64,000 nt of DNA from Candidozyma auris (GCF_003013715.1 NC_072814.1:1116001-1180000), one strand, 5' to 3'; shown: positions 8,493-18,497, numbered from the stretch's first letter. Notes: generated by a model from the letters alone, not told the origin. Numbers and translations are program-made.

Positions 8493-10106
8493 ATGTCACT
8501 GTTCTCTGAAGAAGATTGCGAGCTCTTTAACGGGTTCGGTTCGGCCCCTCTACTGAGGAACCCTTCCCAAACTGGCCGCAGAACGAAGAAAAGATGGTCG
8601 TTCCACAACAATACCAAGCCAAATTTGACCGACCAGCCCGCTTCATTCAGCTCAGGCAGAAGGCTCAGTGATGTTACGGGCATTGACGGGGTCCACAAGG
8701 AAATAGATCCCTATCACATCTCGCCAGCGCAGTTGTACTCAACGGAGAGTGGCCGCTTGTTCCACGCCGGGAAAATCTGTATTGCGTTGGCCGGGTTACC
8801 GGGACGTGGAAAAACACACTTATCGGTGTCTTTGACGAGATATTTGCGTTGGTTGGGAGTCAAAACCCACAGTTTTCATTTGGGCGACTACAGACGTGCA
8901 ACGGCACCCAACGACGACTTGGATCAGGTGTTGTATGTCGCTGGCGGAGACGGGAATGTGCCCGATCCGCTCAAAAACCCCACTGTGGATGACTGCTTAA
9001 ATGACATCCTTAACTTCTTCAAGAATGACAAGGGGCAGGTGGCTATCTACGATGCGGTGAACGCCTTGCCAGAACACAGACAACAGCTCCAAGAGAAGTT
9101 TGCCAGTGTAAACATCCAGTGCATTTTTATTGAATCGGTCGTCACAAACGAGTCGATCTTGATGAAGAACATGGAAACAGCGGCAAGACTGTCGCCAGAC
9201 TACGAGAACTGGAACTACGAAGAGGCATACAAGGACTACTCATCGAGAATACAAAGCCTCACGCCATACTATAAGGAGTTGAGTGACGTTGAAAACATCT
9301 CTTATATTAAGATGATCAACTTTGGCGAAAGAATAGAGTTACACAATTCCAACTACGGCTACCTAATCAACAAAGTGGTGTTTTTCTTGATGAACTCACG
9401 GATCAAGCTGGGGTCAGTCTTCTTTGCACGTTGTTACAAGAACGACCTCGACTATTCCAAAGACCCACCTTTGGACGAGGCCGGATACAAGTACGCAAAG
9501 AACTTGACCAGAACGTTGACGAAGTATCTCGCGTCCAAGGGCAGAGACATCATAACCCCAAAGAGCTCTTCTACTGACGTGGCTGGCATGAAAAGTACCT
9601 TATCTACAGATGTGAAGCACCCTCCTAACGGAGCAGACGGCGTTCACGAGGACTCATTTGTTGTGTGGACATCTGTAAAAAGAAGAACCATCGAGGCCAC
9701 ACAATTCTTCCAGGAAATGGGAATCAACGTTCGTCACAGAATCCAGTTGTCACAGAAGAACCCAGGCATCGTTGCAGGCATGAGTGACGAGGAAATTCAG
9801 GAGAAATTTCCTCTGGAATATGAGCTGTTTTTGAAGGATCCTTACCACCACAGGTTCTCCAGAGCAGAGCTGTACCATGACTTGGCCATCAAAATCGAGC
9901 CTTTGATTCTCGAAATGGAACGCATGAGCGGAGACATACTAATCATTGCCGACGAGACCGTGTTGCGTGTGTTCCATGGCTACTTAATGGCATGTTCGTG
10001 CTACGACATCCCTTCATTAGAGTTCAGCACTGACGAAATTATTGAAGTCAAGTTCAATGCTTACTCGAATAGTGCCAAACGTATTCCCATCGAGGATTTC
10101 GACTAA
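8493..10106 (+). CDS. 6-phosphofructo-2-kinase/bisphosphatase family protein, YLR345W-type
   Basis: A 537-aa protein with an N-terminal extension, a 6PF2K kinase domain and a phosphoglycerate-mutase-like C-terminal half. The P-loop GLPGRGKT is at residues 101-108, followed by family features (Gly-Asp-Tyr-Arg-Arg, a Ser-Pro-Asp-Tyr segment). The phosphatase half lacks the Arg-His-Gly catalytic motif: the expected site reads Phe-Phe-Ala-Arg-Cys-Tyr, so bisphosphatase activity is unlikely. Gene order RPL26 then this gene matches YLR344W-YLR345W, and the length fits YLR345W (509 aa) better than PFK26 or PFK27. It probably makes or once made fructose-2,6-bisphosphate; activity is uncertain because YLR345W itself is poorly characterised. 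Confidence 0.88.
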   Translation: MSLFSEEDCELFNGFGSAPLLRNPSQTGRRTKKRWSFHNNTKPNLTDQPASFSSGRRLSDVTGIDGVHKEIDPYHISPAQLYSTESGRLFHAGKICIALAGLPGRGKTHLSVSLTRYLRWLGVKTHSFHLGDYRRATAPNDDLDQVLYVAGGDGNVPDPLKNPTVDDCLNDILNFFKNDKGQVAIYDAVNALPEHRQQLQEKFASVNIQCIFIESVVTNESILMKNMETAARLSPDYENWNYEEAYKDYSSRIQSLTPYYKELSDVENISYIKMINFGERIELHNSNYGYLINKVVFFLMNSRIKLGSVFFARCYKNDLDYSKDPPLDEAGYKYAKNLTRTLTKYLASKGRDIITPKSSSTDVAGMKSTLSTDVKHPPNGADGVHEDSFVVWTSVKRRTIEATQFFQEMGINVRHRIQLSQKNPGIVAGMSDEEIQEKFPLEYELFLKDPYHHRFSRAELYHDLAIKIEPLILEMERMSGDILIIADETVLRVFHGYLMACSCYDIPSLEFSTDEIIEVKFNAYSNSAKRIPIEDFD

Positions 10107-10215
10107 TTGAAAATTTATGTGTGGGTAGGCACTATATTTTTGGCAGCCGACTGCACGGATGCTGTTCCGTATGTTTCGCACAAGATCAAGCATCGGAATC
10201 TCTACAACATCAAGG

Positions 10216-10539
10216 ATGCCTACGCTTGTTCCAGCTGCAACCTATTCAGGCCCAAGCGAAGCTAAACCCACGTATTTTCTTCCGGGAGATGGGATTCACA
10301 CTACAGACGGAAAAACAACGAGAATATCGGATGTGGTGATCAGCGCAGGAGGAGAAGACAGAGACAAACCCACTCCAGCACTGAAGACGCCTTTGGGCTC
10401 ACTCAGGGCACAGCTTACGACAATCCAAGATCAGCTCAATGTCTTTTTGACCGAGAAGATGCTGAATAAGAGGAAGCATGAGGACGATGACGTGGAGCGC
10501 CGTATACTTGACGAGGGAATAGATGAGGATAGTGATTAA
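10216..10539 (+). CDS. GON7: EKC/KEOPS complex subunit Gon7
   Basis: A small protein of 107 aa (yeast Gon7 123). Gon7 is a fungal subunit of KEOPS, which makes t6A in tRNA and affects telomeres and transcription. The match includes an Arg-Asp-Lys-Pro motif, the central Leu-Gly-Ser-Leu-Arg-Ala-Gln-Leu segment and an acidic C-terminus. The Met at 10216 was chosen because a TATA-like ATATTTTT near 10132 leaves little room for a leader before in-frame ATGs at 10159 or 10171; those would add 19 or 15 residues. It starts just after the YLR345W homologue and converges with PFD1. In S. cerevisiae GON7 is also close to ATP12 and PFD1. Confidence 0.82.
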   Translation: MPTLVPAATYSGPSEAKPTYFLPGDGIHTTDGKTTRISDVVISAGGEDRDKPTPALKTPLGSLRAQLTTIQDQLNVFLTEKMLNKRKHEDDDVERRILDEGIDEDSD

Positions 10540-10802
10540 ACTGGTTGGTGCAAGGCTTGCAGGGAAGGGTGAAATCCTTGGTCACCTTATTACATTCATC
10601 AAATTTATTTGAATTATCAGAGCAAAGAAAGTGCAAAGTTACACTGCCTTTGGTCGTTTGGGCTTCGGGAAGCCAAACACATCTATTTAATGCTTGGAGA
10701 TTTATCACTTGATGGAAGGATCAACGCTTATAGGTACGTAGCCAGATAAAGCCGAACTTTTGTGCGAGCAAGATTACAACTTTGTTGGGGAACCTTGCAT
10801 AA

Positions 10803-11165
10803 TCACTTCTTGAAACCGGAGATTTGAGCCATATTGTCCACGGTCTTCTCCAACGTGGTTTCCAAGTAATTCTTCTTTTTATTCAAAGACTCTTTAGTCT
10901 CTGTGAACTCTTTCTTGTCGCTAACAATCTTGTCCAAATAAGAGTCCACGTCTCTGACAACAAATGCCTTACCGACACCTTGCCAGACATTGTCACCAGA
11001 AGTAGTTAGCTTCTTCAACTTTGACGTTGTCGAGTCGATGATCTTGAGGTTGGTGTCGACTCTCTCTAGCTGGACGTTGCACATATTCAAGTCAGCTCTT
11101 GTTTTGTTGAGCTGGTTGTCCATCTCAACTAGCAATTTCTGCAACGATTGTGGATCGAGGGACAT
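10803..11165 (-). CDS. PFD1: Prefoldin subunit 1
   Basis: A 120-aa beta-type prefoldin subunit, part of the hexameric cytosolic chaperone that passes nascent actin and tubulin to TRiC/CCT. Two long amphipathic helices flank a hairpin. The conserved Val-Trp-x-x-x-Gly-Lys-Ala-Phe-Val segment and the Lys-Lys-Asn-Tyr-Leu-Glu-Thr-Thr motif near the C-terminus are diagnostic. It is transcribed away from ATP12 across only 180 bp, the same divergent pair as in S. cerevisiae (YJL179W/YJL180C). Confidence 0.94.
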   Translation of the reverse strand: MSLDPQSLQKLLVEMDNQLNKTRADLNMCNVQLERVDTNLKIIDSTTSKLKKLTTSGDNVWQGVGKAFVVRDVDSYLDKIVSDKKEFTETKESLNKKKNYLETTLEKTVDNMAQISGFKK

Positions 11166-11345
11166 GACGCTAAATGTTTATTGCAGAATGCGAATGGTAA
11201 AATTAGCGACTGATGATACTTAGGGTACTGGCTGGTAACAAAGATGCTTACCAAGTGGAGAGAGTGTGTGAATTTGAGAATGCCTGGGGATGTCAGTGCG
11301 CTCCTCATCGACAACTGAGAACTACTCAATCTACAAGTACATGCA
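11166..11345. promoter_or_regulatory. Shared PFD1/ATP12 promoter with a three-codon uORF
   Basis: A 180-bp divergent promoter. At 11341 an ATG opens a tiny frame, Met-Gln-Cys-stop, whose stop (11350-11352) lies past the ATP12 start at 11346, so the two starts overlap in different frames. Scanning ribosomes must skip or pass this ATG to make Atp12. Confidence 0.55.
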
Positions 11346-12395
11346 ATGCTAGCTACACTTAGCCCACTTTCTCGGTCACTTGGCGGCGTTGGATGCAGGG
11401 CGTTCAACCAGACAGCGAGACGTTGGGCCACAAAAGCACCAGAGGTTTCATTAAAAGCTTCTTGTGGTGGCTTGAATAATGTCAAGTCAGAAACCAATCG
11501 ATTGGAGAAGACTCTCCAGCGGTTCTGGTCGAAAGCCGACAGTGCTTTCAACGAGGAGTCAAAAAAGTGGGAAGTGCAGTTGGACGGGACACCGTTGAAG
11601 ACGCCGTTAGGTCACCGACTCTCCATCCCAGAAAGAAAAGAGCAGTTGGCGCTTCTCGTGGCACACGAGTGGGACAGTTTGGTTGACTTGAAGGTGAAGC
11701 CATCAAACTTACCCTTGACATCGATGACATCGCGTGCAGTGGATATGGAAAGAGTACACTTTGCGGAGAAAGTGGACCCAGAGAAGGTTTTGAAGATTGG
11801 AGAGCTCCAGGACGTGAAGGAGAACTTGATTAGATACTTGGACACAGACACGTGCCTTATATTCGCCACGGAGGATGAGTACGACGGCAAACTAAGAAAG
11901 AGACAAAAGGAGTTGTACGGGCCTTTGATAGAGGAGTTCAATGCGTTCTTTACCGAATTTGCCAGGCAGAATGGCCACTTGCCATCACCAGACTACAAAG
12001 TGCAATTGCAGACTTTGGATTGCGAGACCGACGGGCTCAGAGGAAACAGCCAGACTGAAACGGATAAAGCCATTGTGATTAAGTGGCTCGACAAATTGCC
12101 CATGTTTGACCTTGTGGCATTGGAAAGAGCCGTGCTTACGTCCAAGTCTTTCTTGTGTGGAGCTAGTGTGTTGAGGTCCAACACCACCGATGAGAGGTTC
12201 ACGAAGGAGATATACCAGGTTAACAAGGCCAGTGAGCTGGATTACTTTTTCAAGGATATTGAAGAGATCATCGAGTTGGGCAACTTGGAGACAATTTTCC
12301 AGACCAACGAATGGGGTGAGGTTGAAGACACCCACGACGTGGACCTGGCCGACTGGCGTAGGACGCTTAGTGCCTCCGCTCTTGTATGCCGATAA
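11346..12395 (+). CDS. ATP12: Mitochondrial F1-ATPase assembly chaperone Atp12
   Basis: A mitochondrial matrix chaperone, 349 aa (yeast 325), that binds the F1 alpha subunit before assembly. The N-terminus is a presequence rich in Arg and Ser. The mature part opens with Leu-Gln-Arg-Phe-Trp-Ser-Lys-Ala and contains the conserved Leu-Asp-Gly-Thr-Pro-Leu-Lys-Thr-Pro motif and an Ala-His-Glu-Trp-Asp segment typical of the family. It ends in the Trp-Gly-Glu-Val-Glu-Asp-Thr-His region. The next Met is far downstream, so 11346 must be the start despite the overlapping uORF. Confidence 0.95.
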   Translation: MLATLSPLSRSLGGVGCRAFNQTARRWATKAPEVSLKASCGGLNNVKSETNRLEKTLQRFWSKADSAFNEESKKWEVQLDGTPLKTPLGHRLSIPERKEQLALLVAHEWDSLVDLKVKPSNLPLTSMTSRAVDMERVHFAEKVDPEKVLKIGELQDVKENLIRYLDTDTCLIFATEDEYDGKLRKRQKELYGPLIEEFNAFFTEFARQNGHLPSPDYKVQLQTLDCETDGLRGNSQTETDKAIVIKWLDKLPMFDLVALERAVLTSKSFLCGASVLRSNTTDERFTKEIYQVNKASELDYFFKDIEEIIELGNLETIFQTNEWGEVEDTHDVDLADWRRTLSASALVCR

Positions 12396-12869
12396 TGCAA
12401 TTGAAATATAGAATCACGGAACTTCGAAATCATTTCCGCTAAATAGTATAAAATATCTGTATATATGTGAGGAATTTGTAGTGAGGGCATTAGCTATTGT
12501 TCAAGCATGCGAGCAATTGGGTGCAAATAGTCAACGAATTAATTCACTTTCAACGCGAAAAAAAAAGAGAGAAGGGATTGACTTGACCTTTTGGCATTCA
12601 AGATCCACGATTGAGGCGCTCATACGAATTGCATCGCTCACCTTTTGTGATTCCTCACTAAATCCCAAATGGTACCTGCCATGAGTACGGCCTATTTGCT
12701 CTGCATGGAAGGTCTCGTTTCTCAGGCGCTTCAACGCCCTTAGTATACACACCAAGCAGTTGTATCTTTAACAAACCTCCAATTACAAGCCCTAGCAAGA
12801 ATTGTATAGAAGCCATCTAAAACACCTCCAACCTGTTATATTAATATTCTGCTCATCAAGCTTGAAGAC
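12396..12869. other. ATP12-PSY2 intergenic region
   Basis: About 470 bp, AT-rich near the PSY2 start (TATATTAATA just before 12850) with an A9 run near 12558. It presumably holds the ATP12 terminator and PSY2 promoter. No gene or structured RNA was recognised. Confidence 0.4.
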
Positions 12870-15464
12870 ATGAGCGACTCTGTGGACGCGGCGAGGGATA
12901 ATCCCTGCAATGGCTCGAAGCCGGAATCGCCAACACCCGAAGTTCAAGCCAAAACCATTCCCCTGCTGAATCATCAAAGCATCACAAATACAAGTGCTTC
13001 ACGTGAAGCATACGAAGAACTATCACGAAAGTTTGAATCCATGACTCCTCGACGCGTGAAAGTGTACTTACTTCGCGGAGAGGACTGGCTTGATAATGGC
13101 ACTGGTTACTGCAAGGGAGAAATTGACCCAACCACGAAGAAACCCTACTTCATTGTGCGCAATGAGCTAGATTCTCTGGATGTCATCTTGAAGCTGTACT
13201 TGGAGGGGTCGATTCAATATCAACGACAGCAGGAAACACTAATTGTGTGGACCGACCTAACCAGAAAGGACCTAGCTCTTTCTTTCCAGGAAAATGACGG
13301 GTGTGCTGAATTGTGTGAATTTGTGATTCGGGTCCAGCAGGAAGGGCTCAGTCCGATGATATCGCTATACTATGTGCTTCCGACGCTATACGACTCGCTG
13401 GGAGACGCCCCTCGTGAGATAACCGAACTAATTACTGGCCCTATCTCGTACCCTCCGGAAATTCCAACACTAGACTCGTTGGAAGAAATCATGGATTTGG
13501 TGAACCAAGGAGCCAATTCTCAGTACACGCGGGCGTGTATTCTGGAGTTCATCCTAGCAACAGGCTACATACACAAGCTATACCTTCTACAAGACGAGGC
13601 CGAAAAAGCCAAGGATATTTTCAGTCTTCACCTTTTGAGTGACATTGTCAAGTGCATCCTACTATACAACAACCACTCTTTAATGGAAGAGCTTCTATCG
13701 TCCGAGGCAGCTATTTTGGATATGGTGAGCCTCCTCGAATACGATAGAGGTCTACCCAATTTCAAAGCATGTCATCGCCAGTACCTACTTGATGAGTCGA
13801 AATTTAGGTCCGTCATCGAAGTGTCTACCCCTTCAGATCTGACTGGTTCAGATATGAGCATCTTCAGGAAAGATTTCATCTTGTCTTACTTGAAAAACGT
13901 TGTCTTTGCTCGCTGGATGGACGAATCGACATTAAACACACTATCAACACTGATATACAGCAATCAGATGGAAATTATCAGCTACCTTTCCAAGCCTGAC
14001 GAGAATGACAACTTCTTGGGCCGCTTACTACTGCTTTACGAGACAGATATCACCCAGCCAGAAAATTATAAGAAATGTTGTGACGCCGTCAAAATGCTTC
14101 ACCAATACGTGTCCGTTACGAAGGGACAGCCGTCAACGCAGAAGTCTGAATTTTTCACAGCGCTCATCAAAGCGGGCCTCATAAAAATGATAAAATTTGC
14201 ATTAGAAAGTGTGGATAAATCTATTCGCAGCATTGGAACGGAGATGCTCGTTGCTGTCATCGAGCAAGATGTATCTCTAGTTCATTGCACGCACTATGAC
14301 GATAATAGTCAGGTTGATGAACTTGATCCTCCTGTCAGCCCGGCCTCCACTCATCCTGAGATTTGTGAGGGTGAGGATTTCTTACAGCAGCCTCATATCA
14401 AGCTAAAGTTGTACAACGACACATCTTTCACTCTAGTTTTGTGCAACCTACTTTTGACCGAAAAAAGTCCAGGACTCAAAATGCAAGCCTATGAGGCGCT
14501 CAAGACACTTCTCACTTGTACAGCTACGAACGACAATTACCATGACGACGCTTTTCATGACACGGGAGATTCTAACAAGTCTGATGTGGATATTGCAGAC
14601 ATTAACCACAAATTTTTCCAGACATTCTACAGACGTGTTGCTAGCGTACTATTCCAAGACTTTTTGTACATTGGCAGGGCTACGACAGACCCCAAAAAGA
14701 TCGAGTCAGCAAAAAGTAAAATTGTACAGGAGCCAATGCTTTATCAACATCTTTGTGACTTGATAGCGTTCTGTTTTCAAGAGCATGATATCAATCTATG
14801 CAGAAATTTCTTCATCCAGAACGATATACTCCTTGGGGTGTCTAAGTTGTTGACCTTAAAAATCAAAGTTACTCTCAAATTGGCGGCTTTGAGGTGTTTA
14901 AAGACACTCATTCATCTTAATGATAATCAACTTATGCGTTATATTATGGAGAATGATTTATTGACGCCCTTTGTGGAATTTTTCGAAACTGTCTCGGACG
15001 AAAATAATCTTGCGAACTCACTGTGCCTTGATCTTCTCGAGATTGTATTAAAAAGAGGTCACGAGATGAACTTCAAAGCTTTGGCAATTCACTTGTACAA
15101 CAATCATAGAGCCTTCATCGAAAGAATCGACTACGTTTCCACCGGCAATGAGTTAGTTCAACTAGTGGAGAATGCGCTCAATCTGAATGCTGATCCCACG
15201 GCTACAAGCATTGACGACAACGACAATCAACGCCATGAGACGGTACTGTCGCCAATACAAGGAGAAGACAAAGAGGAGAATGCTTCTCTGGAGGAGCAGT
15301 TATCACCGTTGAACCCTGTCAAATATTCCCCACACAAGCGAGGCTTCCCAGCCGAGGATGAAGGTGGAAATAAAAATATAGGCTGCAACGGCAACGGGAC
15401 AACAAAGAAACAAAAGACTGATTACCTCAGCGGATTTAAGAAGGATGGGGATCTCAAGACATAG
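12870..15464 (+). CDS. PSY2: Protein phosphatase 4 regulatory subunit 3 (Psy2)
   Basis: An 864-aa regulatory subunit (yeast 858) of PP4 (Pph3-Psy2-Psy4), which reverses DNA-damage checkpoint phosphorylation, for example of histone H2A and Rad53. Residues about 56-160 form the EVH1/PH-like substrate-docking domain, starting Arg-Arg-Val-Lys-Val-Tyr-Leu. The SMK-1 domain and long ARM/HEAT-like helical repeats follow. The C-terminal 90 residues are acidic then basic, with a likely nuclear signal (Lys-Lys-Gln-Lys). The neighbour SPS19 is shared with S. cerevisiae (YNL201C/YNL202W). Confidence 0.95.
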   Translation: MSDSVDAARDNPCNGSKPESPTPEVQAKTIPLLNHQSITNTSASREAYEELSRKFESMTPRRVKVYLLRGEDWLDNGTGYCKGEIDPTTKKPYFIVRNELDSLDVILKLYLEGSIQYQRQQETLIVWTDLTRKDLALSFQENDGCAELCEFVIRVQQEGLSPMISLYYVLPTLYDSLGDAPREITELITGPISYPPEIPTLDSLEEIMDLVNQGANSQYTRACILEFILATGYIHKLYLLQDEAEKAKDIFSLHLLSDIVKCILLYNNHSLMEELLSSEAAILDMVSLLEYDRGLPNFKACHRQYLLDESKFRSVIEVSTPSDLTGSDMSIFRKDFILSYLKNVVFARWMDESTLNTLSTLIYSNQMEIISYLSKPDENDNFLGRLLLLYETDITQPENYKKCCDAVKMLHQYVSVTKGQPSTQKSEFFTALIKAGLIKMIKFALESVDKSIRSIGTEMLVAVIEQDVSLVHCTHYDDNSQVDELDPPVSPASTHPEICEGEDFLQQPHIKLKLYNDTSFTLVLCNLLLTEKSPGLKMQAYEALKTLLTCTATNDNYHDDAFHDTGDSNKSDVDIADINHKFFQTFYRRVASVLFQDFLYIGRATTDPKKIESAKSKIVQEPMLYQHLCDLIAFCFQEHDINLCRNFFIQNDILLGVSKLLTLKIKVTLKLAALRCLKTLIHLNDNQLMRYIMENDLLTPFVEFFETVSDENNLANSLCLDLLEIVLKRGHEMNFKALAIHLYNNHRAFIERIDYVSTGNELVQLVENALNLNADPTATSIDDNDNQRHETVLSPIQGEDKEENASLEEQLSPLNPVKYSPHKRGFPAEDEGGNKNIGCNGNGTTKKQKTDYLSGFKKDGDLKT

Positions 15465-15614
15465 AACCCCAATTTCTAGGTTTCGATTGTTCGATTCCGT
15501 CATACACGTGAAAGTGAGCGGAGATATATTATCTCCATAATACATACAGCGCATACGCGCACGTTATTTAACCCCAGGTTTCGCTACTTACATTTCTCAG
15601 AAAAAAAGAGAACC

Positions 15615-16481
15615 ATGGGATTAGACAGATCATACCTCGAGACTTCTGTATGGAAGCCGGACCTTTTCAAGGGCAAAGTTGTTTTCACCACTGGTGGAGC
15701 CGGCACAATTTGTCGTGCTCAAACGGAGGTATTGATCCTCTTAGGAGCTGACGCTGCAATTGTGGGTAGAAACAAGGCCAATACCGATAAAGCTGCGGCA
15801 GAGATGGCTCAATTGCGCCCAGGCGCCAAGGTGATCAGCTGTGCTGAAACCGATGTCAGACAAGTGCAGTCTCTTGTGAAGGCAGTGGAGAAGACGGTCA
15901 GAGAGTTGGGTAAGATCGATTTTGTGATCGCTGGAGCAGCAGGAAACTTCCTCTGTGACTTCAACCATTTGTCCACGAATGCTTTTGCTACGGTTGTTGG
16001 AATTGATTTGCTCGGCTCCTACAATACCGTCAAGGCATGCTTTGACCAGTTGAGAAAGAACAAAGGACAAATTCTTTTCGTCAGTGCGACTTTGCACTAC
16101 TATGGTATTCCATTCCAGGCGCATGTTGGTGCAGCCAAGGCTGGTGTTGACGCCTTGTCCAACGCCTTGGCAGTTGAGTTGGGTCCTTTGGGTATCAGAG
16201 TGAACTGTGTTTCGCCTGGGCCTATTGCAGAAACCGAAGGCTTTAAGCGTTTGGTGAGAGAGGAAAAAGGATACGATAAGACTATTCCTATTCAAAGGTA
16301 CGGAAGCGTCAGAGACATTGCCGACGCTACCGTGTACTTGTTCTCTCCAGCCGCCGACTACGTGACTGGTACCGTTCAGGTGGTGGACGGAGGCTCATGG
16401 CACATGGGGTCCAGAGGGTCTCATCACTTGTATCCACACGAGGTTGCCAGATTGAACGCGGAGCAACTTAGTAAACTTTAG
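15615..16481 (+). CDS. SPS19: Peroxisomal 2,4-dienoyl-CoA reductase Sps19
   Basis: A short-chain dehydrogenase/reductase of 288 aa (yeast 292). It reduces 2,4-dienoyl-CoA with NADPH so that unsaturated fatty acids can enter peroxisomal beta-oxidation. The Rossmann motif Thr-Thr-Gly-Gly-Ala-Gly-Thr-Ile is near residue 30, and Ala-Gly-Ala-Ala-Gly-Asn is at the usual central position. The catalytic region has Ala-Ala-Lys-Ala-Gly but no classical YxxxK tyrosine, as is normal for this subfamily. The C-terminus is Ser-Lys-Leu, a perfect PTS1. It starts 150 bp after PSY2 in the same direction. Confidence 0.95.
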   Translation: MGLDRSYLETSVWKPDLFKGKVVFTTGGAGTICRAQTEVLILLGADAAIVGRNKANTDKAAAEMAQLRPGAKVISCAETDVRQVQSLVKAVEKTVRELGKIDFVIAGAAGNFLCDFNHLSTNAFATVVGIDLLGSYNTVKACFDQLRKNKGQILFVSATLHYYGIPFQAHVGAAKAGVDALSNALAVELGPLGIRVNCVSPGPIAETEGFKRLVREEKGYDKTIPIQRYGSVRDIADATVYLFSPAADYVTGTVQVVDGGSWHMGSRGSHHLYPHEVARLNAEQLSKL

Positions 16482-17112
16482 TTTGAGAAAATAAGTAGGC
16501 ATATAGACGATGCTGAATGTTGGAAAAGTGACGATGTAGAAACAGGTGTGTAGTGACCACTTAACAAAAGTGGCTGCAAAGAGTTACTCGATATCGAGGT
16601 TGCACCAACTTGCCTCTAAGTGCATCATCTTGAGCATCACCTGCACAGGCATTATGGTCCCTCAGCCGTGCCACCTGCCAGAAAATACGAAAAGAGAACA
16701 CACGTGTTTCTAACTTGATAAATAGTTAGGTCTGAATATAGACCGATGCTTATCAAACAAGCAATACAGATCATGACCAGGAATCATTTCGTTCCTTCAG
16801 TTTGCTATCTACACATCACTCTGAGGGATAAGCGTTTTGGCTGCGAAAACCGTTCTTGACCCACCGGACACAGACTTCCAGATGTGAGCGTCCAATGCCT
16901 CCAGATAATTAGAAAACCTTCATGATTTGAATAATCCTTTTTTTTTAAAATCCCTCCATTTGTCTTCAACTCAATCACTCAATCAAATGCATCACTCTTG
17001 CCTGACACGGACTCGTCCCGCCCCAATCGCTGCCTGTGCACAGATAGTCTTCGCGCAACTCAACTCGTAACACCCATCTGCCAAATACACTGAACTTTCC
17101 AACAACTCAGCT
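16482..17112. promoter_or_regulatory. GCS1 upstream region with two recurrent-motif copies
   Basis: Contains GGCTGCGAAA at 16839-16848 (exact) and GGCTGCAAAG at 16572-16581 (9/10), a T9 tract near 16938 and a CCAAT pentamer near 17023. No gene is present. Confidence 0.45.
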
Positions 17113-18324
17113 ATGTCCATCGATCCGGAGACCCGCCGCAAGCTCTTGTTGCTTCAGAAAAACGGCGCCAACAAGAAGTGCTTCGACTGCGGCGCGTTCA
17201 ACCCGCAGTGGGCCAGCCCGAAATTTGGGATCTTCATTTGCCTCGAGTGTGCGGGCATACATCGTGGATTGGGTGTTCACATCTCGTTTGTGCGGTCGAT
17301 AACGATGGACCAGTTCAAGCCAGATGAGGTGTTACGCATGGAAAAGGGGGGAAACGAAAACTGCAGAGCTTTTTTCGAGAACCACGGCCTCGACACTTCT
17401 CTACCTGCCAAGGCCAAGTTCGACAACTATGTGGCTGCAGATTACAAGGAATACTTGACGTGTGTGGTTGAAGGGCGTGAGTATGAAGAGAAGGATCACA
17501 CTGGAGAGATTTTGCCCACTAAAGATTCATCAACTGCTGGTGGAGCCGCTGGTGGAGCTGCTGCTGCGCCCCCCACTGCCAAACCACAGGTGCCTGTCAT
17601 TGACAAGTCCCACAATGAGGCGTATTTTGCTCGTCTAGGTTCTCAGAACGAACAAAGGCCAGATGATCTACCTCCGTCTCAGGGTGGGAAATACTCTGGC
17701 TTTGGCAACACACCTCAGCCAGCCGCTAACGGGAACAATAAGAGTTCGTTCGCAGGGTTCTCGCTTAACAAGTTTCAGGAGGACCCGCTTGGGACCTTTT
17801 CCAAAGGCTGGGGTCTTTTTTCGTCAACTGTGGCCAAATCTGTTAATGAAGTGCACGAGTCTGTGATAAAGCCGGGGTTCCAAAATATCCAGGAAAGCGA
17901 TTTGGGGCTCGAAGCAAAGAGGGCCATGGCACAGTTTGGACAGAAAATGCAAGAGACAGGTAAGTACGGCCAGGAAACCTTTCACACGTTCACCAAAGAC
18001 GTGCAAGATAAGGGACTTAACAACACGCTCGAACTGCTTTTGCTGAATCTCAGTCTCAAGGAAAGAGCACAAGTGGAAAACGCTTTTGGCCTCCAAAAGC
18101 CAGAGTCAAAGACGCATCTCGATTCTGCCAGCAACACCTCTTTCACGTCCAACAGTACTGCCGGCAAAAACACCGGCAACAACACCAGCAACAACACAGA
18201 GCAAAACAGGTATGTACCGCTCTCAAATGGCCCACAAGCTACTCCAGCACCCTCTGTTGCCAAAACCACCCCTACTGCTCCGACCAGCTCTGCATCCAAG
18301 GATGACGAGTGGGATGACTTTTAG
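17113..18324 (+). CDS. GCS1: ADP-ribosylation factor GTPase-activating protein Gcs1
   Basis: A 403-aa ArfGAP (yeast 352) that triggers GTP hydrolysis on Arf1 in Golgi-ER and post-Golgi vesicle traffic. The C4 zinc finger is at C23, C26, C43 and C46, and the arginine finger R51 follows in His-Arg-Gly-Leu-Gly-Val-His. A Gly/Ala-rich linker leads to a region with amphipathic lipid-packing character (Phe-Gln-Glu-Asp-Pro, Gly-Trp-Gly-Leu-Phe). The C-terminus is Asn/Thr-rich and ends Asp-Asp-Glu-Trp-Asp-Asp-Phe, a typical adaptor or coat-binding tail. S. cerevisiae has two relatives of this locus: GCS1 next to SHS1, and SPS18 next to SPS19. Both neighbours are present here. Confidence 0.95.
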   Translation: MSIDPETRRKLLLLQKNGANKKCFDCGAFNPQWASPKFGIFICLECAGIHRGLGVHISFVRSITMDQFKPDEVLRMEKGGNENCRAFFENHGLDTSLPAKAKFDNYVAADYKEYLTCVVEGREYEEKDHTGEILPTKDSSTAGGAAGGAAAAPPTAKPQVPVIDKSHNEAYFARLGSQNEQRPDDLPPSQGGKYSGFGNTPQPAANGNNKSSFAGFSLNKFQEDPLGTFSKGWGLFSSTVAKSVNEVHESVIKPGFQNIQESDLGLEAKRAMAQFGQKMQETGKYGQETFHTFTKDVQDKGLNNTLELLLLNLSLKERAQVENAFGLQKPESKTHLDSASNTSFTSNSTAGKNTGNNTSNNTEQNRYVPLSNGPQATPAPSVAKTTPTAPTSSASKDDEWDDF

Positions 18325-18497
18325 CGTAGCCAGAACACATCAATATATTACAGAGAGAAGGTTGCCTTCTGGCGGCCTTGATTAGAGGTCAATATACCAA
18401 TTCAGAGAATCAACATCTGCACAATTTTGTCACATCATCCGACTCTATTAAAGTAAAATTTTCTATGCAATAATCTCTAAAGTGATAAAGAGGGATT

